Shown here: positions 1-7,340 of the stretch, one piece after another
How positions within the stretch are numbered: the stretch's first letter is position 1
How the letters are laid out: each line of letters starts with the position of its first letter
Assembly: GCF_009690625.1 (NCBI RefSeq)
Contig: NZ_CP033878.1
Coordinates: 1,302,001 to 1,366,000, forward strand
DNA: 64,000 bases
Direction of reading: 5' to 3'
Origin: Halorhabdus sp. CBA1104
GTDB lineage: Archaea > Halobacteriota > Halobacteria > Halobacteriales > Haloarculaceae
Made by a program: the position numbers and the translations under genes
The notes under the pieces: model-generated
What the model was told of the DNA's origin: nothing
What the model saw: the letters and a program-made list of their open reading frames with translations, nothing else
Databases searched by the model: none

Positions 1-282
1 TGTGACCGTCGCTTCGTCGGCCAGTTCCCGATCGACGCCCTCGACAGTCGGATCGAATCCCCAGACGTCGACGTCGAAGGCGTCCGTGACCGCCGCGAGG
101 TTGCCCACGTGATCGGGGTGGGTGTGAGTCAACACTACGGCGTCCAAATCGTCAGTGTGTGCGCTGATGGCATCGACAACGTCGAAGCCGTTGCCGGCGT
201 CGATCAAGACGGTACGGTCGCCCTGAACCAGGAACGTGTTACTCGTGAATCCCTCGACACCAGTTGCGAGATTGTCGATCAT
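1..282 (-). CDS. MBL-fold metallo-hydrolase, N-terminal part (cut by window edge)
   Basis: The minus strand reads from an ATG at 282 leftward off the window, giving 94 residues without a stop. The protein begins MIDNLATGV and carries the metallo-beta-lactamase zinc motif HTHPDH at about residues 53-58, preceded by the typical beta-strand segment with VLIDAGNG. This fold hydrolyses thioesters, phosphodiesters, lactams and other substrates, and the visible part does not tell which. It runs divergently from the HalX response regulator at 454. The rest, including the second metal-binding half, lies outside the window. Confidence 0.85.
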   Translation of the reverse strand, partial: MIDNLATGVEGFTSNTFLVQGDRTVLIDAGNGFDVVDAISAHTDDLDAVVLTHTHPDHVGNLAAVTDAFDVDVWGFDPTVEGVDRELADEATVT

Positions 283-453
283 GGTCGGACAGTAGGTGGC
301 GACCACCTTTTGTAGTGTCGGGTTCGCTCGCGGTCCCGTGCCGACCTGAACAGCAAGGCGGCCCCTGGTTTGGCCGGCTCCCCGCGGGCGTCGAAGTCGA
401 CCAGACCCACAGTGATATGTAGCAGGAGGTAGTTGTCTCACGGTAGATGGCCG

Positions 454-1038
454 ATGTCTGATTCCGAACCGCCAGCCGTCCTCATCGTCGAAGATGAACC
501 GGACGTGGCCGAAACGTACAATCTCTGGTTACAGGACCAATACGAGGTGCGTATGGCCGGCGACGGGAGCGAAGCACTGGAACTGTTAGACGACGACGTT
601 GCGGTCGTCTTGCTCGACCGGATGATGCCGGGACTCTCCGGTGACGAGGTCTTAGAGCGCATCAGAGACAGTGACAGTGACTGTCGCGTCGCGATGGTGA
701 CGGCGGTCGAACCCGATTTCGATATTCTGGAGATGGGATTCGACTCGTATCTGACCAAGCCGATCCGGAGTGACGAACTCCACGAGACGGTCTCGAACCT
801 GCTCGAACGCTCCGAATACGACGATCTCCTCCAGGAATACTACTCTCTCGTCGAGAAGCAGGCAACCCTAGAAGCGACCAAGAGCAGCGCCGAACTCGCC
901 GAAAGTGAACAATACGCGACGCTGACCGAGCGCGTCGAAGATCTGCGGGGAGACCTCTCACAGACGCTCGGTGGCGTCGAGAACGACGAAGACTTCATCG
1001 CGACATTGCGGGAGTTGAGCAATGGCGACGAACACTGA
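454..1038 (+). CDS. Response regulator with HalX domain
   Basis: 194 residues. The N-terminal CheY-like receiver (about 8-120) has the acidic pair in IVEDEPD, phospho-acceptor Asp55 in VVLLDRMMPG and the conserved Lys102 in YLTKPI. The C-terminal 75 residues form a charged, helical HalX region (EYDDLLQEYYSLVEKQA) found in halophilic archaea. No DNA-binding domain is visible, so output is probably by protein contact. An in-frame TTG lies at 433, but the AGGAGGT at 424-430 is too close to it; the ATG at 454, beginning MSDSEPP, fits better. The stop overlaps the start of the next gene by 17 bp, indicating one transcript and a shared pathway. Confidence 0.88.
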   Translation: MSDSEPPAVLIVEDEPDVAETYNLWLQDQYEVRMAGDGSEALELLDDDVAVVLLDRMMPGLSGDEVLERIRDSDSDCRVAMVTAVEPDFDILEMGFDSYLTKPIRSDELHETVSNLLERSEYDDLLQEYYSLVEKQATLEATKSSAELAESEQYATLTERVEDLRGDLSQTLGGVENDEDFIATLRELSNGDEH

Positions 1039-1708
1039 CAGCCCAGAGACCATGTACGACCTCTCATCAGTACTGGACGTGGAGGCACTCGAAGCTGTCC
1101 GTCCAGGGACCAGTATCCTCGTCTCGGGGCCGGCGATGACCGGAAAGGAGGCGTTGGCCTACGATATTCTCGCGGACGGTGCCGCTTCCGGCCAGGGCGC
1201 GGTGATCGTCTCGACGGGAGACCGAGCCGAAACAGTCATCGAGACGTTCGACGAGCGTGTCAGTGGCGAAGCATACAACCTGGGAATCGTCGACTGTGCT
1301 GGCGATCAAAGTAGTGCCGAGTCACGACCCCAAGACGGTATCTTCGTCCACCACGTCGCCTCACCGGGCGATCTGACCGGGATCGGGATCGGCTTCACCG
1401 AAGCCTTGGAGGCACTCCACGATCAGGGGGTCGATAGTGGACGGCTCGCTCTGTCCTCGCTGTCGACGATGCTGACCTACACTGACCGGAAGACAGTCTT
1501 CAAGTTCTGTCACGTCCTCTCGTCGCGGCTCGATGCTACCGAGTACCTCGGTCTGTTCACGATCGATGCCAGCGCCCACGACGAGCAAACCCTGCAGGTC
1601 ATCAAACAGGCTTTCGATGGACTGATCGACATCCGGGAACGCGACGGGACCCGGGAGGCACAGGTTCGGGGGCTCACAGCCGACCCCAGCGATTGGACCA
1701 GTCTGTAA
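1022..1708 (+). CDS. RecA/KaiC-like signalling ATPase-fold protein with altered Walker A
   Basis: 228 residues with a RecA/KaiC-like core. After a short leader there is a P-loop-like GPAMTGKE at about residues 36-43, then strands such as GAVIVSTGD, LALSSLSTML and YLGLFTID, and a C-terminal REAQVRGL segment typical of haloarchaeal KaiC-related proteins encoded beside response regulators. The P-loop ends GKE instead of GKS/T, which removes the Mg-coordinating hydroxyl, so ATP hydrolysis is doubtful. Overlap with the HalX regulator suggests translational coupling. I infer a signalling or scaffold role; the partner histidine kinase is not in the adjacent genes. Confidence 0.7.
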   Translation: MATNTDSPETMYDLSSVLDVEALEAVRPGTSILVSGPAMTGKEALAYDILADGAASGQGAVIVSTGDRAETVIETFDERVSGEAYNLGIVDCAGDQSSAESRPQDGIFVHHVASPGDLTGIGIGFTEALEALHDQGVDSGRLALSSLSTMLTYTDRKTVFKFCHVLSSRLDATEYLGLFTIDASAHDEQTLQVIKQAFDGLIDIRERDGTREAQVRGLTADPSDWTSL

Positions 1709-1731
1709 GGGGACACGGCCCCTCGAACGCG

Positions 1732-2559
1732 TCAGTGGCTGCCGGATGGGTCGTCGCCTGGATCGTACCGTTCGGCTTGCTCCCAGTGTTTCCGGAACTG
1801 TGATTCGAGCTCCAGAGCAAACGAGGGATCTTTGACGTTGAGCAGTCCGACGACAGCGTCTGGCTCCATCGGGTTGGTCACCTCGAAACACAGCTCGACG
1901 TGATCGATGAGGAAGAACCCGCCGTGGAGCCGGTCAGTGAAGCGAACGCGAAAGGCATCGTCGTCGAACGGCGGGTGTTCGATCCGTTCGAGGAGGCCAC
2001 CGGGGACCTCCGCGACGAGATCGCGGGGTACTAACAACGAGATGTCCACGCCACGTTCGATGGCAGCACCGACGTGATCGAGGACGTTCGGTCCCATCTC
2101 TGCCACGTCGAACTCCGAGGTGAACACGTCCGCGACCATCACTACTTCTTCGTCGGCCATCTCGATCCGTTCGAGCAGTAACTCGGTCGCGTCTGCGGTC
2201 CCGATCGCCGTCGTCAGGAACCGCTCGTCGACGGTCGTTTCAGCCGACAATTCCTCGACGAGCTGGTCGCCAAGAACTTCGTACCGATCGATTTCCGCAC
2301 GCAATTCGCGGCTGCGAGTCTCGACCAGTCGGTCGATGGCGACCGCCGGTTCGACAGCGAGATACTGTTTCGGTCGGCTGTGAGTCTGAGCACGCACGAG
2401 GCCACGCGTTTCCAGACTATCGAGGACATCGTAAATCCGCCCCTCCGGGACGCCGCTGGCCTCGGCCAGTTCCATCGCCGAAACCGGGCCGAGCCCAAGC
2501 ATACTCCGATAGGCGCGGTCTTCGTAACTGGACAGACCGAGATCACGCAAATCTGTCAT
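1732..2559 (-). CDS. TrmB-family transcriptional regulator
   Basis: 275 residues from ATG at 2559 (MTDLRDLGLSSYEDRAY). The N-terminal winged helix (about 1-75) has the TrmB-type layout: a helix-turn-helix around SAMELAEASGVPEGRIYDVL and a wing around RGLVRAQTHSRPKQY. A coiled dimerisation stretch follows (VETRSRELRAEIDRYE), then an effector-like domain ending in the family's FRKHWEQAE pattern. The frame is open further upstream, but that extension has atypical composition and runs into the promoter region. It is divergent from the large surface-protein gene at 2747 and is a plausible local regulator of it, as TrmB proteins often control adjacent divergent genes. Confidence 0.85.
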   Translation of the reverse strand: MTDLRDLGLSSYEDRAYRSMLGLGPVSAMELAEASGVPEGRIYDVLDSLETRGLVRAQTHSRPKQYLAVEPAVAIDRLVETRSRELRAEIDRYEVLGDQLVEELSAETTVDERFLTTAIGTADATELLLERIEMADEEVVMVADVFTSEFDVAEMGPNVLDHVGAAIERGVDISLLVPRDLVAEVPGGLLERIEHPPFDDDAFRVRFTDRLHGGFFLIDHVELCFEVTNPMEPDAVVGLLNVKDPSFALELESQFRKHWEQAERYDPGDDPSGSH

Positions 2560-2669
2560 GATCGTCGTTGGGGATGAGAATAGAAATACACTTCGGTGAG
2601 TTTGTTTATCCCGATCGCCAGTCGATATTTCTCCCCCCATGCGCCGTATTTTTCCGTATATGCAGACAC

Positions 2670-2681
2670 AATAATATAAAG
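2670..2681 (+). promoter_or_regulatory. TATA-box region for the surface repeat protein
   Basis: An AT-rich AATAATATAAAG-type element lies about 70 bp before the ATG at 2747 in the divergent intergenic region with the TrmB gene. Its spacing predicts a transcript start near 2700 and a leader of roughly 45 nt. Inferred by pattern only. Confidence 0.45.
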
Positions 2682-2746
2682 AAACAGGTATGTAGTTGTT
2701 CCAAGTTTGCCAACCGTTATCCGGGCAAGCGGGCCTACGTAAGAAT

Positions 2747-5700
2747 ATGGACCGTTCTGACCGGGCCGGACCGAGACGGAAACTAGGGGCAGTCAGTATC
2801 GCCACGCTAGTCGTCCTCAGTAGCCTCACTGGCGTCCTCCCAGGCGGAATCGGCGTCGTCAGTGCGGCCAATTCGTCGACGATCGAAGGGACACCGCAGT
2901 TGAACGCCTCAGCACCCGACGCGCGGCTCAATCCCGGCCAGAACGGGGCCGTCGGGATCACGATCACGAACGATGCGACCTACGACGACAACAACGCGAC
3001 CCACCCGTCGGAAGCGCGCTCACGCGCGGGTGAAGCGCGGTCGGTGAGCCTGGACATCTCCGATACGAGAGGGGCACCGTTGTCGGTCGAGACTGGCTCA
3101 CAGTCGATCGGCACCGTCCAGGACGGCGAGTCCAGTGGCCCCCATTCGTTCAACGTCGTCGTCGACGAGGACGCCGCGGCCGGGACCTACGAGATGGAGG
3201 TGACGACCGAATATCGCCACGCCGAACAAGTCACCTACGAAGAAGTTGCGGACGGCGAGTACGCGTACAACGAGACGGTCGTGACCCGAACGGAAACAGA
3301 TACGATCACAGTGGTGATCGAACCAGAAGCCCGCTTCGAGGTGGACAACGTCGATCACGACGTGCCCTTGGGCGGTGAAGGGACGGTCATCCTGGACATC
3401 ACGAACACCGGTGACGAAGACGTGACCGAGACGGCAGTCTCAGTGACTTCGAGCGATTCGAACTTCTACTTTGGCTCGGGGACGGCAACGTCCGAGGCAA
3501 ACGTCGGCGATTGGGATGCCGGCGAGACCAAACAGCTCGAGTTCCGTGCTGGGACCGTCGAGAGTGCCGTCAAGCGTGAGTATCCGGTCGACGTATCTGT
3601 CAGATATACGGATAGTGATGGAACCCAACAGTCGAGCAGCGAACCGATCGGAGTCACCCCTCAGAATCGGACGCGATTCAACGTTGTTTCGGTAACACAC
3701 GACGTGCCTCGGAGCGGGGAAGGGACGCTCTCAGTCACGGTCAACCAGACAGCAGGGAAAACAATCGAAGACGTTGCAGTGACGGCCTCAACGACTGCCA
3801 CGGAAGTCTATCTCGGGAGCGAATCCTCACGGTCATCGAGGACGTTCCTCGACAACTGGGAGGGTGGGGAAGAGACGACCTTCACGTTCCGTGTCGGTAC
3901 GACTGAAAACGCTATCAACCGTTCCTATCCGATCGAACTCCAGTTCGAGTACACTGACGCCGACGACAACGACAATGCTCGAAGTTCTTTCCTTGAGTTC
4001 ACGCCGGAAAAGAGCGATCCGTTCAACGTCTCGATTGCTGATCACGACGTGCCCCAAAATGGAGAGGGGATCGTAACCTTCTCCATTAGGAATACCAGAA
4101 AAGAAAATTTTTCCGATGTTACAATAACGACGGCAAGCAGTGATTCTACAGTCACTGTCGGTGGGAGTTCCTCGCAGTCAGCGACCACAGTGATCGAGCA
4201 GTGGGAATCGGGTGAACGCCGGACCGTGACTGCCCGTGTAGGAACAGCTGAGAGCGCCGTCGAGAGGGCATACCCACTCGACGCAACCATCGAGTACACC
4301 GACGCGGCGAACAACGACAATTCTCAGACAGACACCCTCGAATTTGTCCCGGATAAACGTGACTTCTTTGCCGTCGATGGCATCTCGCATACGGTGCCGG
4401 AAAACGGCGAAGGGACCCTTTCAATCAACGTCACACAGGTCGCCAACAAGTCTTTCGAGGACGTGATGGTGACTGCCTCGACGACGGCCCCGGACGTGTA
4501 TCTTGGGGCCCAGTCCTCGCGGTCTTCGACGACAACTGTCGACACGTGGAACCGTAACGGAACACAGACGCTGACGTTCCGCGTCGGAACGACCGAAAGT
4601 GCCGTCGATCGACCCTATCCAATCGATCTCGAATTCGATTTTACCGATGCCAACGACAATGACAACACCCGGACGAAACAGCTCGAATTTACGCCTGGTG
4701 ACCGTGAGCAGTTCGAGATTGGACGAATTAACCACGATATCCCAGTAAACGGAGAAGGGACGATCGATATCCTTGCACGACAGATCACGAATAAGACCAT
4801 CGAGGACGTGACGGTGACTGCCTCGACGACGGCCCCGGACGTGTATCTTGGGGCCCAGTCCTCGCGGTCTTCGACGACAACTATCGACACATGGAGTGAC
4901 AAGGCAGCTCACGAATTTACCTTCCGTGTCGGAACGACTGATGCGGCAGTCGAGCAGGCGTATCCCATTCAACTGCAATTTGAGTACACCGATGGAGAAG
5001 ATAACGACAACTCTCGGACGAAAATTGTCGACTTCACGCCCGAAAGTCGTGACCGGTTCGAAACGGAGATTGTCAATCATGATGTCCCGCGGGGCGGCGA
5101 GGGAACGGTCACTATCGAGCTAGATCGGATCGCAGCGAGTGACGTATCAGACGTCTCAGTGACGGCAAGGACAACGGACTCCACAACCTACCTCGGTACT
5201 GAATCATCTGCGTCTGCGACGACGACGATCGGTACACTCAAAGAAAACGAGAACGAGGAGATCCAGTTCCGTGTCGGAACAAGTGATTCCGCTGTTGAGC
5301 GCCCATACACATTAGACCTCACGATCGACTATACAGGTTCAGAAAACTCCGACAATCAGCGGACCAAAAGTGTTGAGTTTATTCCACAGGATGCAGATCA
5401 CCTCTCGGTCGAAGAGGTCAATCACAACGTGCCACGGGATGGCGAAGGGACAGCGACGTTCATCATTGTCAACACCGCAAGCAAGACCCTGGAGGATGTC
5501 TCGTTAACCGCATCCTCTACAGACTCAGAGATGTACCTCGGGGCAGAAGCGTCTCAGTCCGGGACTACTGTCATCAACGAGTGGAATCCAAGCGAAACAA
5601 AACGCGTCACGTTCCGCGTCGGCACGACCGAAAACGCTGTTGACAGAACCTATCCGATCGATCTGCAATTCGAGTACACCGACGAGACGGACAACCAAAA

Positions 5701-7306
5701 CTCCCGGAACAAGCAAGTCGAGATCCGCCCGCAAGCGAAAGAGCATCTCTCGATCCACGCTGTCGAACACAACGTCCCCATCGACGGCGTCGGCCAGGTC
5801 ACGGTCCTGGCGAACAACACCGCAGACCGGAATTTCTCGGATCTCTCGGTGACAGCGTCGACGCCGGACTCAGAGGTGTACATCGGCTCTGAATCCTCAC
5901 GGTCGGGCACCGCAACGGTGAGTGAGTGGGCGGCCGGCCAGGCTCGTTCGATCACCTTCCAGGTCGGGACCAGCGCCAACGCAGTGAATCGGTCCTACCC
6001 GCTCGATCTGGAGTTCGAATACAGCGACGCGGCCGATAACAACAACCAGTACACCGACGACATCGAGTTTCGGCCCCGGTCCGAACCGCAGTTTACCGTC
6101 CAGTCGATCGATCACGAGGTGCCGATCGGGAGCACGGGCCAGGTCACGCTAACCGTACGAAACGAGGGACCGGTCAATGCCAGTGAGACGACGCTGACGA
6201 TCGGTTCCAACACGGACGCGGTGTACTTCGGCGCGGGTGGGACTCCCGAGCCGATCGAGGCCCAGGGGGTCGTCCTCGAACCACCCCGAACTGGAACGCC
6301 GACGGCCCAGAGCCACGTCGGCAACTGGTCGGTCGGCGAGACCAAAACCGTCTCCTTCCGGGTCGGCTTCGACGAGAACGCGATCACCCGGCGCTACGCC
6401 GCCGAGCTTTCGGTCAGTTACGAGAACGAAAACGGCGACGACATGCCCGACCGCACGAAGATGGTCGGGATCGAGCCGCTGGCCGAGCAGCTGTTCGACT
6501 TTGCAGCTGTAGAAAGTGACCTCCACGTCGGCGAAGAGGGTAATCTGGTCGGCGAGATCGAGAACGTCGGGAACCGGTCAGTCGAGGGCGTGGTCGTCAC
6601 CGCCGAGACACAGCGCGAGACTGTCAACTTCTACAACGCTCGCTACGCCGTTGGAGAGCTCGAACCCGGCGAATCCGAGCGTTTCCGACACCGGGTCGGC
6701 ATCACGAACGAAGCCGAGCACGGACCGCGGTTGTTCGAAGTCTCGGCCCGCTATCGGGACTCTCAGGGCGACATCCAGACGACGGACTCGCGTGACCTCA
6801 CCGTCGCGTTCGGTCGGGACCGGGACGCGTTCGGACTCGACACCGACGCGACCTTCGAGCCAGGTGCCAGTGGAACGTTGGACGTGACCGTAACGAACCG
6901 CCGGAACGAAACGCTCTCGAACGTACAAGCGAAGCTATTCACCGACGATCCGCTCGACAGTGAAGACGACTCGGCGTTCGTTCCGGAACTCGCGCCGGGC
7001 GAATCGACGACGGTCACTCTCGACCTCTCGGTCGGCGGCGGGGCCAGTGCGAAAACCTACTCGGCGTCGATGGATTTCCGCTACGACAACGCACGCGGCG
7101 AGAGTACGCTCTCGGATACCTACCGCGTACCCGTCGTCGTCGCACAGCCCGAGTCAGGCATGGGACTGCCCGTCCTCATCGGTGGCCTCGGCGTTGTGAT
7201 CGTGGTCGGCATCGCCGGCTGGCGGTTCGGAGCGGTCGACCGCCTCCGAGATCGGATCGGCGAGTGGCGGACGGACAGCGCCGGGCCCGCCGACGTCCAA
7301 GAGTAA
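2747..7306 (+). CDS. Giant secreted, membrane-anchored repeat protein (COG1361/CARDB-like Ig-type repeats)
   Basis: 1,519 residues. ATG 2747 is chosen because it starts MDRSDRAGPRRKLG followed by a hydrophobic signal segment and a likely cleavage site near VVSAANS. After an N-terminal domain of about 160 residues come nine tandem units of about 115 residues, each opening with a V-x-H-D/N-VP-x-x-GEGT pattern and containing VYLGSESSRS, FRVGTTENAV and YPIDLQFEYTD motifs. Two divergent units follow. Near the C-terminus is one membrane helix (LPVLIGGLGVVIVVGIAGW) and a short basic/acidic tail, so most of the protein lies outside the cell on a TM anchor. No catalytic motif is seen. I infer a stalk, adhesin or envelope scaffold. 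The RND-family gene starts 34 bp downstream, so the two are probably co-transcribed. Confidence 0.85.
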   Translation: MDRSDRAGPRRKLGAVSIATLVVLSSLTGVLPGGIGVVSAANSSTIEGTPQLNASAPDARLNPGQNGAVGITITNDATYDDNNATHPSEARSRAGEARSVSLDISDTRGAPLSVETGSQSIGTVQDGESSGPHSFNVVVDEDAAAGTYEMEVTTEYRHAEQVTYEEVADGEYAYNETVVTRTETDTITVVIEPEARFEVDNVDHDVPLGGEGTVILDITNTGDEDVTETAVSVTSSDSNFYFGSGTATSEANVGDWDAGETKQLEFRAGTVESAVKREYPVDVSVRYTDSDGTQQSSSEPIGVTPQNRTRFNVVSVTHDVPRSGEGTLSVTVNQTAGKTIEDVAVTASTTATEVYLGSESSRSSRTFLDNWEGGEETTFTFRVGTTENAINRSYPIELQFEYTDADDNDNARSSFLEFTPEKSDPFNVSIADHDVPQNGEGIVTFSIRNTRKENFSDVTITTASSDSTVTVGGSSSQSATTVIEQWESGERRTVTARVGTAESAVERAYPLDATIEYTDAANNDNSQTDTLEFVPDKRDFFAVDGISHTVPENGEGTLSINVTQVANKSFEDVMVTASTTAPDVYLGAQSSRSSTTTVDTWNRNGTQTLTFRVGTTESAVDRPYPIDLEFDFTDANDNDNTRTKQLEFTPGDREQFEIGRINHDIPVNGEGTIDILARQITNKTIEDVTVTASTTAPDVYLGAQSSRSSTTTIDTWSDKAAHEFTFRVGTTDAAVEQAYPIQLQFEYTDGEDNDNSRTKIVDFTPESRDRFETEIVNHDVPRGGEGTVTIELDRIAASDVSDVSVTARTTDSTTYLGTESSASATTTIGTLKENENEEIQFRVGTSDSAVERPYTLDLTIDYTGSENSDNQRTKSVEFIPQDADHLSVEEVNHNVPRDGEGTATFIIVNTASKTLEDVSLTASSTDSEMYLGAEASQSGTTVINEWNPSETKRVTFRVGTTENAVDRTYPIDLQFEYTDETDNQNSRNKQVEIRPQAKEHLSIHAVEHNVPIDGVGQVTVLANNTADRNFSDLSVTASTPDSEVYIGSESSRSGTATVSEWAAGQARSITFQVGTSANAVNRSYPLDLEFEYSDAADNNNQYTDDIEFRPRSEPQFTVQSIDHEVPIGSTGQVTLTVRNEGPVNASETTLTIGSNTDAVYFGAGGTPEPIEAQGVVLEPPRTGTPTAQSHVGNWSVGETKTVSFRVGFDENAITRRYAAELSVSYENENGDDMPDRTKMVGIEPLAEQLFDFAAVESDLHVGEEGNLVGEIENVGNRSVEGVVVTAETQRETVNFYNARYAVGELEPGESERFRHRVGITNEAEHGPRLFEVSARYRDSQGDIQTTDSRDLTVAFGRDRDAFGLDTDATFEPGASGTLDVTVTNRRNETLSNVQAKLFTDDPLDSEDDSAFVPELAPGESTTVTLDLSVGGGASAKTYSASMDFRYDNARGESTLSDTYRVPVVVAQPESGMGLPVLIGGLGVVIVVGIAGWRFGAVDRLRDRIGEWRTDSAGPADVQE
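3350..6508 (+). repeat. Nine-unit in-frame tandem repeat, 345-bp period
   Basis: The homologous codon of the VDHDVP motif starts at 3350, 3692, 4037, 4382, 4727, 5072, 5417, 5762 and 6107. The first step is 342 bp and the next seven are exactly 345 bp (115 codons). The ninth unit is longer (to about 6508) through an inserted linker. Units 4 and 5 share 70 identical bases (4468-4537 versus 4813-4882) while flanking codons differ, suggesting recent local gene conversion. Confidence 0.95.
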
Positions 7307-7340
7307 CAGCACACTGAGAGACCCTGCCAGACCTCTAGAA

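Noticed and set aside
433-453. TTG start for the HalX regulator
   Set aside because: The AGGAGGT would be only 2 bp from it, and the added residues are not receiver-like; ATG 454 starts the domain normally.
3350-6508. CRISPR-like regular spacing
   Set aside because: The period is 345 bp and wholly coding, each unit being a protein domain; no short direct repeats with unique spacers.
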